From: an uncultured Armatimonadota bacterium
GTDB lineage: Bacteria > Armatimonadota > Fimbriimonadia > Fimbriimonadales > Fimbriimonadaceae
Reading direction: 5' to 3'
DNA length: 64,000 nucleotides
NCBI GenBank assembly: GCA_903927025.1
Contig: CAIYLG010000008.1
Coordinates: 62,001-126,000, forward strand
Position 1 is the stretch's first letter; each line of letters opens with the position of its first letter. The notes under the pieces were generated by a model. The model did not search any database. It was not told the origin of the DNA and saw only the letters and a list, made by a program, of their open reading frames with translations. Shown here in pieces: positions 18,806-28,780 of the stretch. The translations under genes and the position numbers were made by a program.

Positions 18806-19309
18806 CTACAGGAGCGCCTGCGCCACTGCGGCGTCAAGCTCCGCATCTCCACCGGCGTCGTATCCGATGCTTGAGTACAGAACCTTTCCATCCTTTCCAA
18901 CGACGATCGTCGTTGGAAGACCAGTGATGCCGAAGGCGCGGGACATCTTCCGATCCTCGTCCAAGAACATCGGCAACTGGGCGTTCTGTTCGGCTCGGAA
19001 CTTTGCAACGGTAGCCAGATCATCGGTCGTCACCGCCATCACAACGAGTCCACGATCCTTGTTGTCCTTCCAAAGCTTTTCAATGTGGGGTAGCTCCTCG
19101 CGGCATGGCGGACACCACGTTGCCCAGAAGTCAATCAGAACGGCACGCCCGTTGTAGCTGGCCGAGTCAATCCTCAACACCGGGTCCTTAATCGATGCCA
19201 CCGCAAACCCAGGCATCTTGTCTCCGGCTGCCACCCCGGGTTCCCTTCCCACACAGCCGCTCAGTAACACTGCCACGGTCGGGATCAGGATCTGCCACAG
19301 TTTCGCCAT
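18806..19309 (-). CDS. TlpA/ResA-like thioredoxin-fold lipoprotein
   Basis: VLLSGC lipobox and FWATWCPPCREELPHIEKL active site. Confidence 0.9.
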   Translation of the reverse strand: MAKLWQILIPTVAVLLSGCVGREPGVAAGDKMPGFAVASIKDPVLRIDSASYNGRAVLIDFWATWCPPCREELPHIEKLWKDNKDRGLVVMAVTTDDLATVAKFRAEQNAQLPMFLDEDRKMSRAFGITGLPTTIVVGKDGKVLYSSIGYDAGGDAELDAAVAQALL

Positions 19310-19317
19310 AACTTATC

Positions 19318-20070
19318 TTAGCTAAGAACTCCCCTCTTTAAGGACGCCAGCTCCCGGAAGTCTGAATGAGGTTGCATCTCAGTGATCACAACTACATCGC
19401 CTCGCTTGGAAAGCATGTGAGCCACAGCTCCTTCCATAGAGGCCAAGATTCTGTACTCCTCACCGCGGATCTGAATCGCACAGCAGTCGTCCAGGCCAAT
19501 TCCGATCCCAGATTCAGTTCGCATCATTGCTGAAAACTCTTTGATTCGAAAGCTCTCTCGACTCGTGTGGGGGCAAGCGACAAGGTCTACGATGCCAAGG
19601 CAATCCAATCGAGCCGTCAGCAACCCGGGGATTTGCTCGTACTGGGGCCAGTCGCTGTTGCCAACCCGAAACCAGCAGATAGCTCCAGCACTGAGTCCAC
19701 CCGCCGGACGCCCAGAATGCAGGTAGCTTCGAATCGCAAGGTCAAAGCCAATCTTTCGCCAGTGGCCCATCATCGCCTTCGTATTGCCGCCGCCCACATA
19801 GACTACGTCCGCCCATTCAAGCTTTGGTTGGTAGACGTCGCTCGAGGCGTCCGACCCAAGTAGTCTCAGTACGTCGACATCACAATCCAGACGATCTTCA
19901 AACTCGGTGCGGATACAGTCTGCGTACTCTTCGCTGTCCATCGACGCAGTCGGAACGAACAACAGTTTTGGGCGAGACCGGCCAGTCAGAGAAACCAGTT
20001 CTCGGTCAATTGAGAGCGTTTCTCCGGACTCAACACTTCCCCCGCCAATGGCAATAATATTCGGTCCCAC
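19318..20070 (-). CDS. peptidase S51 / dipeptidase E-like protein, GTG start
   Basis: IIAIGGGSV, YVGGGNTKAMM, GGLSAGAICWF nucleophile motif. Confidence 0.85.
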   Translation of the reverse strand: MGPNIIAIGGGSVESGETLSIDRELVSLTGRSRPKLLFVPTASMDSEEYADCIRTEFEDRLDCDVDVLRLLGSDASSDVYQPKLEWADVVYVGGGNTKAMMGHWRKIGFDLAIRSYLHSGRPAGGLSAGAICWFRVGNSDWPQYEQIPGLLTARLDCLGIVDLVACPHTSRESFRIKEFSAMMRTESGIGIGLDDCCAIQIRGEEYRILASMEGAVAHMLSKRGDVVVITEMQPHSDFRELASLKRGVLS

Positions 20071-20093
20071 GATCCATTTTGGACCGTGGGACC
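20063..20093. repeat. 13-bp near-perfect inverted repeat overlapping the GTG start of the S51 peptidase gene
   Basis: GGTCCCACGATCC-ATTTT-GGACCGTGGGACC (12 of 13 pairs). Confidence 0.75.
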
Positions 20094-20122
20094 TCTGAGT
20101 GTCTTATGAAGGTTGCCAGAAA

Positions 20123-21004
20123 TTACGGAGTCGTCGGATTCTTTCGCCAGTCGTTGTCGTTATAGGAACGCCAAGTCTGGTTGATGTTTCTCCACTTTGC
20201 GTGGAAATCTGCATAGGCGATGTTAACGCCACCCTGTACGTCAAGGAACCCACCGCCGACGCCGCTGGGACTGGTGCCAGAGTTGTAAAGCACCTTCTTA
20301 TCGCCGTGGCGTGGCCACAGACGGGACTGGAGTGCGCTCGCATTGACGATTGCCCCACTGGTGGTAACGTTGCCTGCCGTGTCGTCGAACGCCCAAGGCT
20401 GAGGATACAGACCTCCACGCGATGGTGAGCCATCGGCACGGGCTGCGTCAGCAAGAAGAATGAAGTTCGCGGGAGCGGCAAGGCTTGTCGAGGTGGATTC
20501 CTCGTTAAACCCAAAGTCGGGGTTCGCCGCATACCAAGCCTGCTTGCTGGCACCAGGCAGGTTCTTTTCATTGCTGTTGCTGCCGTAATCCACGGTCCAC
20601 CACTGCTTGGTGGTGGCAACTGGCCACGCTGGAGAATCTGGATCCTTCCAAACTCCGCCCACATTTGAAGTCGCGGTGGGAAGTGAATTGCCCGACTTAA
20701 TGTAGGAGCCCAGCTTGAACCGAATCGGATACGGCTCAACCTGGCTAGCATCGGTTGCCGTGGTGTAGTTGGGTGAGGTTCGCTCCGTGACACTGTTCGG
20801 AAAAGTGTCGTCCACGTCTGCAACATACAGCGCATAGCCGAGGCCAAGCTGCTTTACGTTGGACAACGCAACCGACTTCTTAGCTGCATCCTTAGCCTGA
20901 GCGAAAACAGGGAACAAGATGGCCGCCAGGATCGCGATGATCGCAATGACCACCAGCAGCTCGATGAGCGTAAACGCTCTTTGGGTTGATTTTGAATCGA
21001 TCAT
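20123..21004 (-). CDS. prepilin-type N-terminal cleavage/methylation domain protein (type II pseudopilin-like)
   Basis: [39 protein letters not shown]. Confidence 0.9.
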   Translation of the reverse strand: MIDSKSTQRAFTLIELLVVIAIIAILAAILFPVFAQAKDAAKKSVALSNVKQLGLGYALYVADVDDTFPNSVTERTSPNYTTATDASQVEPYPIRFKLGSYIKSGNSLPTATSNVGGVWKDPDSPAWPVATTKQWWTVDYGSNSNEKNLPGASKQAWYAANPDFGFNEESTSTSLAAPANFILLADAARADGSPSRGGLYPQPWAFDDTAGNVTTSGAIVNASALQSRLWPRHGDKKVLYNSGTSPSGVGGGFLDVQGGVNIAYADFHAKWRNINQTWRSYNDNDWRKNPTTP

Positions 21005-21465
21005 AACAAGTGCTCAATAGAAGAGTTCAATGCTATGATACGGCGAATTTCGCCTATAGACCATTTAATCAACTAATTAAATCATCTATCTATTCCTTTA
21101 AGTCGCCACGACAAGGTTTCACATTCGATCATTCGCCTTAAGGGGGCAAATTCTTTTTGAAAATTGACGTCTCAAAATTGGAACACTGGCTTCAGCCGAC
21201 TTGCCGACCGAGGCTTCAGCCCGGGGAAATGACTCGAAATCACCAACCATTTGGCTTTCGGGATATGCAATTTGAACCAAGTCGACTCCTCCACTGCTCG
21301 CGGTGGCCCTAGCTTTACAGAACTACGCCGGGGATCGGGTTCCAGCGAGAATTGCTGACCCACCGGGAAACCGTTTACTGTCGGCATGGTCAGAGCCCAC
21401 ATGCGCCTTGAAACAACCTTTTAGCACAAGGTCAATGCGAAGGGAGAGGAGCAGCCAGCCCTCCT

Positions 21466-23055
21466 TTGTTCAAGAAAGTGTTTGCCAGGGCTCAAGTCAC
21501 GAACGACCACACCTCGCCGCCGCACTGCACCCCCACCACGAACCCGTTATTGTGCGGGAACAAGACTCCTCCCAAGGGTATCCTGCTTAGCTTAGTGTCT
21601 ACTGCTTCCGAAGCGATCGATGACGCTGGCTTCGCTCCCAAAGAAAACGCTGTATCCGTAGTCTGGAAGCTCGCTTGGCCGGCTGTAGCCTTGAACTCGC
21701 TCCAGGTGATCAATCAACTCCTGGATCGCGGCTTCATTGGTCACCTTCCTGCAGCAGCGCTGACCGCACACGGTGGGGCCATCAACGTGATGTTCCTCAT
21801 GTTCTCGTTGGCGATGGCAGTCGCAACCGGAGCGACCGCCCTGGTCAGCCGAGCATTTGGCGCAGAGAACCCAGCCGAGTACCGCCTTGCGAGCGACCAA
21901 TCCATCCGCATCGCCATCCTGAGCGGGTTCATCATGGCTGGGCTGACTGCTCTGACCGCCTCTGCCGCCGCACACGTCGTGCTGCCGGCGGATGACAAGG
22001 AATCCATTCACTTGATGACGAGGTTTGTCCTTGTCTATTCCACGTGCTTGCCGCCGATCTATGCCATCCAGTCTCTGGCAGGCTCGCTGAGGGGCATTGG
22101 CGATACCAAGAGCCCTATGTATATTTCAGGACTTCAGATCCTGATTCACATGACGCTCAACTGCCTGCTGATCTTCCCGACTCGGCATGTTCAGCTATTC
22201 GGCTCAGGTGCGGTTCTAGTTTTGCCGGGCGCCGGGCTCGGCCTTGTCGGTGCGGCAACTTCCCTTTCGATTAGCGCCTGGATCTCCGCGACGATCTATA
22301 TGATCTTCCTCAAGCGAACGCCGCTTGGGGGAGTGAGTGGCTTCCGACTTCCAGAGGTGCATTGGTTCTCGCGCGTCATGAAGATCGCCGTACCGGCGGC
22401 GCTTATGGCAACTCTGAGAGTGCTGAGTCTTACGGTTTTCACGATCATCCTTGCGATGGTTCCAGGCGCTTCGGTGGCGATCGGCTCCATGAGCACCGGG
22501 TTTGCTATTGAGTCCGTGATGTTCATGCCATCGTTCGGACTCTCCGTCGCAGCCGGCGCATTGGTTGGGCAGAGCCTAGGTATGAGAAGGCCAGACCGTG
22601 CCGAAAGGCTGGGCTGGATCGCTGCACATCACGGTGCCATGGTCACCCTCACCCTTGCAGTCATTATCTTTTTGGGCGCCCACAATATTGCCACCGTGCT
22701 CCTCGGAGATAAGCCGGAGATGATTGCCGAGTCCGTGCGACTCATTCGCTATCTCTGCACAACCGAGGCGCTATTCGCCTATGGAATGGTGATCTTCGGG
22801 GCGATGCAAGGCGCTGGAGATACAACACGGCCAATGTGGGTTTCGATCTTCGCGCTCTGGGGAGTTCGGGTGCCGGTCGCCTTTATTCTCGCTCTGCCTT
22901 CCGGATTCCACGTCACACCTTGGCTCACTGTTCCAATTGGAATGGGACTTGGCGCGAATGGTGCATGGATTGCCATGGCGGCGACACAGGGCCTTCAGGG
23001 AGTGCTGGCGCTCATCTTGTTCAAGCAGGGTGCCTGGAAAACGAAGAAGGTTTAA
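21466..23055 (+). CDS. MATE family efflux transporter (start uncertain)
   Basis: AWPAVALNSLQVINQLLDRGFIGHL and multiple TM segments typical of MATE/NorM proteins; the N-terminal ~60 aa may be upstream sequence. Confidence 0.85.
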   Translation: MFKKVFARAQVTNDHTSPPHCTPTTNPLLCGNKTPPKGILLSLVSTASEAIDDAGFAPKENAVSVVWKLAWPAVALNSLQVINQLLDRGFIGHLPAAALTAHGGAINVMFLMFSLAMAVATGATALVSRAFGAENPAEYRLASDQSIRIAILSGFIMAGLTALTASAAAHVVLPADDKESIHLMTRFVLVYSTCLPPIYAIQSLAGSLRGIGDTKSPMYISGLQILIHMTLNCLLIFPTRHVQLFGSGAVLVLPGAGLGLVGAATSLSISAWISATIYMIFLKRTPLGGVSGFRLPEVHWFSRVMKIAVPAALMATLRVLSLTVFTIILAMVPGASVAIGSMSTGFAIESVMFMPSFGLSVAAGALVGQSLGMRRPDRAERLGWIAAHHGAMVTLTLAVIIFLGAHNIATVLLGDKPEMIAESVRLIRYLCTTEALFAYGMVIFGAMQGAGDTTRPMWVSIFALWGVRVPVAFILALPSGFHVTPWLTVPIGMGLGANGAWIAMAATQGLQGVLALILFKQGAWKTKKV

Positions 23056-23854
23056 GGATAGCCGCGGCAACGTCAATAGCCTGCCTTGCTTCCCATACAT
23101 CGTGAGCCCTCACGACTCGAACCCCGGCGGCTTGTGCCAATACCTGCGCGGCTAGCGTTCCCGGCAGTCGGCGATCCACCGAAGCCCCCCCTGCGTAGAG
23201 TCCAATTGAGCTTTTGCGACTGACTCCAATGAGGACGGGAAAGCCAGTGGCGACAAACTTATCCAAGCCATGAAGTAGAGCTAGGTTATGAACCGGAGTC
23301 TTACCGAATCCGATTCCCGGGTCGATCCAAACTTGGTCTCGCGCAATTCCCATGCGCGTTGCCATCTCAGCCTGCCCCAAAAGGTAGGACAGGACCTCGT
23401 GTTCCACATCAACATAAGATGGTTTCGCCTGCATCGTCTGCGGTGCGCCCTGCATATGCATAACGCAAATCGCGGCTTGGCCCGCGGCGCAAACTTCGAG
23501 CATCTCAGGCTCAGAGAGGCCCGAGACATCATTGATCACATGAGCGCCCGCATCCAAAGCTTGCTTTGCAACACCCGCTCGGCGGGTATCCACTGAAATC
23601 TTCGCCCCAGCACGTACAAGCCGCTCGACAACCGGGATCACACGACGGAGTTCTTCATCATTCGACACAGGTTCCGCTCCTGGTCGGGTGGATTCACCAC
23701 CAATATCCAGCAGATCTGCCCCCTCGTCAAGCATCCTCAAACCAGCAGAAACGGCGTCATCTTCTAGGAAGTTGACGCCGTTTTCACTAAACGAATCGGG
23801 GGTGACGTTCAAGATTCCCATCAACGCAGGTCGATCGATGGGAAGGTCAAACAA
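23021..23854 (-). CDS. folP: dihydropteroate synthase
   Basis: MGILNVTPDSFSENG, DIGGESTRPGAEPV, WIDPGIGFGKTPVHNLALL, VLIGVSRKS. Confidence 0.95.
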   Translation of the reverse strand: MFDLPIDRPALMGILNVTPDSFSENGVNFLEDDAVSAGLRMLDEGADLLDIGGESTRPGAEPVSNDEELRRVIPVVERLVRAGAKISVDTRRAGVAKQALDAGAHVINDVSGLSEPEMLEVCAAGQAAICVMHMQGAPQTMQAKPSYVDVEHEVLSYLLGQAEMATRMGIARDQVWIDPGIGFGKTPVHNLALLHGLDKFVATGFPVLIGVSRKSSIGLYAGGASVDRRLPGTLAAQVLAQAAGVRVVRAHDVWEARQAIDVAAAILKPSSFSRHPA

Positions 23855-23856
23855 GC

Positions 23857-25209
23857 TTAACGAACCTCAGCGAGATGGAACCGATCGTGCAGAAGTTTCA
23901 CCGCTCGATTGGTATCTGCCTCGGGCACCAGAACGGAGAGCGAGTAGTCGCTGTCGGTCGTCTGAAGCACCGTCACCTGGCCGTTGGTCATCGTGGTGAG
24001 CACGTCAAGGAACAGACCCGGGGTCTGCATATACTCGTGTCCAACCAGCGACACCATCGTGCATCCTTCTGTGAGTTGAGCTGGTACCCGCTTGACTTCA
24101 CCGAAGCTCTCCAGCAATGACGCCTGAGTCTCAACTTCTTTGGAGGCATGCTGGCCAATTTGAATCAGATAGATTCGCTTTTCTTCACCGGCAACTGGGA
24201 TCACCAGGCCGTCGAGGACGTTCTCTACAGTCGGATACTGCGACCTTGGCACGGCAAATCCGGTACTGCTCGGGCTCAAGTTGAGCATGAACAGGCTGAT
24301 TCCATACTTTGCCATGGTCTGGTAGATGCGGCTCTCCAACATCACTCGGTCCGCATCATTGGCGCATCCCAAGTCGAATTGAAGATAAACCAACTTTCCA
24401 GTGTGAGTCACACCAGTGACGCGGCGACCTGGGAATCTCTCCCTTCCAACAATCTCAGTTCCCTCGTCGTCAGTGAAGGTGTTCTTTACCCACAGGGGAA
24501 TCCCGTAGTTCATCGCGATTTCTGCCGCGCGAGGATGAACCACTTTAGCCCCGAGGTGAGCAATTTCCGCGACCTCGTCGTAAGTCACCTTGCGAAGAGT
24601 CGGCGCTTCCTTAACTGCATCAGGGTCGGCGGTTTTGACACCGTCCACGTCCGTATAAATTTCAACGGCTTCGGCCTTTAGTGCGGCACCAATCGCCGCA
24701 CCAGTCGTGTCAGATCCACCACGTCCCAGCGTGGTCAGTTCACCGCCAGGAGCACCCTGAACCGGCGCAAATACTCCTTGGAAGCCGCAGACGACGGGGA
24801 TTTTCCCTTCATCAAGGCACCGTTGAATGCTGCTTGGGTTGATGGAAACAATACGGGCATCTCCGTAGACTCCGTCCGTTCGGATTCCAGCCTGTCCGCC
24901 TCGGAACGTTTGAGCGCTGTGGCCCAGCGTTTTGAGAGTGTGAGAGAAGATGACCGCGGAAAGGATTTCTCCGCACGCAAGCAATAGGTCCAACTCGCGA
25001 GAATCGGGTTCCACTGTGGGATCGATTTCGCGCAAAACGTTGATGAGAGTATCCGTCGCGTAGGGCGCGCCCTTTCGACCGATGGCGCTGACAACAACCA
25101 CCGGGCTGTACCCCTGCTCTTTTGCAGAGATCACACGCAAGGCCGATGTGAGGCGCGATTCCGGCTTGCCGACGCTCGTGCCGCCAAATTTCATCACCTT
25201 AATTCGCAT
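23857..25209 (-). CDS. lysC: aspartate kinase
   Basis: KFGGTSVG, TLGRGGSDTTGAAIGAALKAEAVEIYTDVDGVKTADP; C-terminal ACT regions. Confidence 0.95.
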   Translation of the reverse strand: MRIKVMKFGGTSVGKPESRLTSALRVISAKEQGYSPVVVVSAIGRKGAPYATDTLINVLREIDPTVEPDSRELDLLLACGEILSAVIFSHTLKTLGHSAQTFRGGQAGIRTDGVYGDARIVSINPSSIQRCLDEGKIPVVCGFQGVFAPVQGAPGGELTTLGRGGSDTTGAAIGAALKAEAVEIYTDVDGVKTADPDAVKEAPTLRKVTYDEVAEIAHLGAKVVHPRAAEIAMNYGIPLWVKNTFTDDEGTEIVGRERFPGRRVTGVTHTGKLVYLQFDLGCANDADRVMLESRIYQTMAKYGISLFMLNLSPSSTGFAVPRSQYPTVENVLDGLVIPVAGEEKRIYLIQIGQHASKEVETQASLLESFGEVKRVPAQLTEGCTMVSLVGHEYMQTPGLFLDVLTTMTNGQVTVLQTTDSDYSLSVLVPEADTNRAVKLLHDRFHLAEVR

Positions 25210-25714
25210 CGCTGGCCTCCGTTTCGGGCTGAGCTTCGCGAGCAGCTGCCGTCACCGCAATTAGGGAGGCGAGCCTCTCGCCATCTTCCTTTTGAACCAC
25301 CATCAACATCCGGTCGTGCATATCTCCCACGTGGTCGATTCGAATTCCGTTCGTGATCGCGGTATTCACGATTCCCGCAATCATGCCTTCTTCATCTCGA
25401 ATGCTCACGGCGTGCACCAGCACGATGCTTCGATCGTGCCGCACGGAAAAATGGATTCCCAAGGGTTCGATGGCACCAGCCAATTTATCGGCAACAGGCT
25501 CAGGAACCACAAAAGACATTCCAGAAGGAGTCAGCTTTAGGAAGTCGATGCTGATGCCCACCGCCGCAACGGCAGCGAGAACCTTTAATCGCTCCCCCAT
25601 GACGTTGACAGGGATGCGGGAAACGTGCACCTGGGCAAATCCGTGTCGAACTTCGACACGGCTGACTCCACGCTTCTTTTCAAATTCAGTTTCTGCAACA
25701 AAACCGGTGGACAC
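25199..25714 (-). CDS. stand-alone ACT-domain protein, GTG start
   Basis: VEVRHGFAQVHVSRIPVNVMGERLKVLAAVAAVGISIDFLKLTPSGMSFVV resembles the aspartokinase ACT region; 11-bp overlap with lysC. Confidence 0.8.
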   Translation of the reverse strand: MSTGFVAETEFEKKRGVSRVEVRHGFAQVHVSRIPVNVMGERLKVLAAVAAVGISIDFLKLTPSGMSFVVPEPVADKLAGAIEPLGIHFSVRHDRSIVLVHAVSIRDEEGMIAGIVNTAITNGIRIDHVGDMHDRMLMVVQKEDGERLASLIAVTAAAREAQPETEASDAN

Positions 25715-26671
25715 TTACGACTCACCCTCCAAAATCTTCTCTGCCTCTTCCCAAACCGAGGCGTCGAATTTAAGACCGCTTGCCTTCACGTTGGTTTCAA
25801 CTTGGGCGGCGCTGGTGGCGCCAATGATCACACTGCTGACCTGTTTCTGACGCAGGCACCAAGCCAGCGCAAACTCGGCGAGGCCGGCACCGTGTTGCTC
25901 AGCGAAGTCTTTCAGGTTCTGAACTCGGGTCAGCGTGCTGTCTTCCATGACTCGAGCCATGAACATGTTGGAGTTGGTGTCGGCGGCACGTGTTCCTGCA
26001 GGGGCTGGCTGACCTGGCTTGTACTTGCCAGTAAGAACACCCTGTGCCAGAGGAGAAAACACAACGTTGCCGAGACCAAACTTCTCGCAGGCCTGAATCA
26101 CACCGCTCTCGATGCTTTTGTTCAGCATGTTGTACTGGGGCTGGTTGCTGACGGGAGGATTGGTGTTCAACTCCTTCGTGGTGTGCACCAAGTCTGTAAT
26201 TTGTTGCGCACTCCACTCGCTGACTCCCCAATACAGCACCTTTCCTGCCTTGACGAGGTCATCAATCGCGCGGGCCGTTTCGTCCAGATCCGTCTCGGAA
26301 TCAAAGCGGTGAAACTGCATCAGGTCGATGTAGTCCAGTTGAAGCCGCTTCAGCGAGTTGTGAACGGATTCGAAAATATGCTTTCGCCCGAGTCCGCGAT
26401 CATTGGGGCGGTCGCTCATCGGGAAGTAGCACTTCGTTGCAATAACCAGTTCCTCCCGCTTGAGTTCCTTTATCGCTTTGCCTAAGGAAAGCTCCGCTTC
26501 ACCGCGGTTGTACACGTCTGCCGTGTCAAAGAAGTTGACGCCAAGATCGAACGATTTCTTAATGATGTCGGACGTCGTTGAGTCGTCGATCGATTTGCCG
26601 TGGGTTAGCCAGCCTCCGACCGAAACTTCGCTTACCTTGACATTGAATCGTCCCAGCTTTCGATAGTTCAC
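25715..26671 (-). CDS. aldo/keto reductase
   Basis: FDTADVYNRGEAELSLGKAIK, LDYIDLMQFHRFD, FSPLAQGVLTGKY, SSVIIGATSAAQVETNVKA. Confidence 0.95.
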   Translation of the reverse strand: MNYRKLGRFNVKVSEVSVGGWLTHGKSIDDSTTSDIIKKSFDLGVNFFDTADVYNRGEAELSLGKAIKELKREELVIATKCYFPMSDRPNDRGLGRKHIFESVHNSLKRLQLDYIDLMQFHRFDSETDLDETARAIDDLVKAGKVLYWGVSEWSAQQITDLVHTTKELNTNPPVSNQPQYNMLNKSIESGVIQACEKFGLGNVVFSPLAQGVLTGKYKPGQPAPAGTRAADTNSNMFMARVMEDSTLTRVQNLKDFAEQHGAGLAEFALAWCLRQKQVSSVIIGATSAAQVETNVKASGLKFDASVWEEAEKILEGES

Positions 26672-26733
26672 CCTAAGAGGGTACCCCCGCAGGTTCAGTT
26701 CCCTCGTTTGGGAGCCACTCTCTCGGTTCCTAC

Positions 26734-28671
26734 TTACAGAATCTTGAACAAGATCCCATGCTTGAACCCCTTGTCTGGAGCAATGAGATGCTGAGCCACC
26801 GCGTCAGAAAGAAGCACCATCCATTTGTCCTGCCAGTTCTCTAGCATCGCCTTACGTTCTGTGTCCGAAAACGGCACTGGATCCCCGCTTAGACCCATCG
26901 CGGCAACCCACTTCTTGACGAAGCCAGCATCTTTCACCACGCCACTTGTGCTGATATAGATGTGAGTAAAGCCAAGCTTTTTCATCGCATCAGAATATTC
27001 CGCACCCGTGTTGAGGCTGTCGTACGGAATAATCTGCGAGTGTGGAGGATTGGCCCAGACGTACGGCACGTCAAGGAACGAGCCAAACACTTCGTCGTAG
27101 AGGGCGACTTTGCCATTTTGGACTTCCTTGTTGATAGCCTGGCTGGCTTCATAGAACGCCACAGTTTGAGTCTGATAGTCCTCAAGCGAAACCTTTCCGA
27201 ATGCAGCTTGGCTCTGCACTTGGAACCGTTGATCGTAAACTAGATAGAGCGAATAGGCAGCCTGAATACCGATAACAGCCGCGAGCGCGGCGCCGGCCTT
27301 CAGGCGCTTGATCGCACCGCCTCCCAAAACGGCAAGAGGAACGCAAAGCGGTACCACATAGCGACTTTGTTGACTCAAGAAGAACCACATCAACATGCTG
27401 ACTAGCGCCACACCGAGTACAGCACCTTCAAAGGCGCCTGCTGCCCCAGAGATGGCCCACAGAAGTGCGATCGCCAAGACCGCACATCCAATAGCTCCAA
27501 GGGGTGTTCCGTTCCCCTTCTCCTCTTGGGGATTCACATATCGACCAGGCTGATAGGCGAGTCCTAAAATCGCGTTGCCGAGTTCGGTTGGCTTGTGCCG
27601 TGTCTCAACCGTGCCCGCACCAAAGTTCTGTTGCTCGTTGCGATAGGCATCTGCACGTCGCTGATCCCAGTTCTTGCCGCCCAGTTTCTCAAAGAAGAAC
27701 GGATAGACGGGATTTCCGGTTAGAATCGCCGTCTTGAGGTACCAGGGCCCCGCGATGGCCATCGCAACAAGCCCAACGAGTACGGCCGACTTAAACCCTT
27801 CCCCTGCCTGCTTTCGGAGACCGAGTACGACCACCAAAATCACGCCCACGATGGCGATCGTCTGAAGTCCGGTGTACTTGGTGCCAGCCGCAAAACCCAA
27901 GCAGATCGCCGACAGCCACAGGCTCGAGCGATCCTCCCGAGTTGACACAAACCGTGCCGCATACAAAATCCCGAGTCCAGCAAACAGGCCGTGCGGAACA
28001 TCAATGTAGCCAGTGCCGCTTTCCCACAAAACGACAGGCACGGTCGCAAACGCCAGTGCAGACCACCACCCAGCTAAGTCGCCATATTTGGACCGGCCGA
28101 ACCCAAACAGTGCAATCAATCCAAAAATGAAAAACGCGAGCGTAAAGGCCTTGGCTCCACTCGGCCCGCCCCAAGTTAGCCCCCACAGGAATAGGTCCTC
28201 GACCGTGAATGGGAAATTGCTGTGATGGATGTATGGGATGTACTGAATCTGCCCAGCCTGCATCCAGAGCTTTGGGACCGCAAGGTGATACGCCAGCGTG
28301 TCCCAGTCAAGGGTGTCGCTCGGCGCGAGCACACCAACCAAGGCAAAGAAGACGCCAATTCCAATCGCGAGGGGAAAAAGGAGAGCCATTCCGACTGGCT
28401 TGGCAACCTTGAACTTGCCGGCGGAAAAGCTCTGGACAACAGGCATAAAGCCAGCAACCGCGATAAGGCCAACCACCGCCAGCCCCCATTTGAATCCGCC
28501 CGGGATCAATCCAATAAAAAGTGTGAGGAGCCCTAGAGCCCCAAGACCCACCAATCCATGCAGCCCAGTCGCCTCGGCGCCGTCTAAGTCCTTGGTAAGT
28601 CGGCTCAGCAAAAACTGACCCACCCCCATCGCGCCTATCGCGAACAGAAAGGTGATCAGCACTCCAGCCAT
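26734..28671 (-). CDS. polytopic membrane protein, glycosyltransferase family 39-like
   Basis: Many TM segments; SDTLDWDTLAYHLAVPKLWMQAGQIQYIPYIHHSNFP as in GT-C mannosyltransferase-like proteins; start moved to the ATG at 28671. Confidence 0.7.
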   Translation of the reverse strand: MAGVLITFLFAIGAMGVGQFLLSRLTKDLDGAEATGLHGLVGLGALGLLTLFIGLIPGGFKWGLAVVGLIAVAGFMPVVQSFSAGKFKVAKPVGMALLFPLAIGIGVFFALVGVLAPSDTLDWDTLAYHLAVPKLWMQAGQIQYIPYIHHSNFPFTVEDLFLWGLTWGGPSGAKAFTLAFFIFGLIALFGFGRSKYGDLAGWWSALAFATVPVVLWESGTGYIDVPHGLFAGLGILYAARFVSTREDRSSLWLSAICLGFAAGTKYTGLQTIAIVGVILVVVLGLRKQAGEGFKSAVLVGLVAMAIAGPWYLKTAILTGNPVYPFFFEKLGGKNWDQRRADAYRNEQQNFGAGTVETRHKPTELGNAILGLAYQPGRYVNPQEEKGNGTPLGAIGCAVLAIALLWAISGAAGAFEGAVLGVALVSMLMWFFLSQQSRYVVPLCVPLAVLGGGAIKRLKAGAALAAVIGIQAAYSLYLVYDQRFQVQSQAAFGKVSLEDYQTQTVAFYEASQAINKEVQNGKVALYDEVFGSFLDVPYVWANPPHSQIIPYDSLNTGAEYSDAMKKLGFTHIYISTSGVVKDAGFVKKWVAAMGLSGDPVPFSDTERKAMLENWQDKWMVLLSDAVAQHLIAPDKGFKHGILFKIL

Positions 28672-28724
28672 GGGTGCATTATGGCAAACACGGCGGCAAC
28701 CCGATGAAAGAGGCTGCAATCCTG

Positions 28725-28733
28725 TGCTATACT
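28725..28733 (+). promoter_or_regulatory. possible extended -10 promoter element upstream of rpsR
   Basis: TGCTATACT (TGn-TATAAT-like) 48 bp before the rpsR ATG; -35 not convincing. Confidence 0.3.
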
Positions 28734-28780
28734 TGCCAGTCGGCGAGAGAAATCGCCCGCCCCCAAGTTTTGGAATAGAG

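Noticed and set aside
20104-20847. Minus-strand 247-aa ORF in another frame of the prepilin gene
   Set aside because: Out-of-frame overlap with a clear FTLIELLVV prepilin; low-complexity translation
25625-26485. Plus-strand 286-aa ORF opposite the aldo/keto reductase
   Set aside because: The opposite strand has unambiguous AKR motifs; antisense artefact of codon usage
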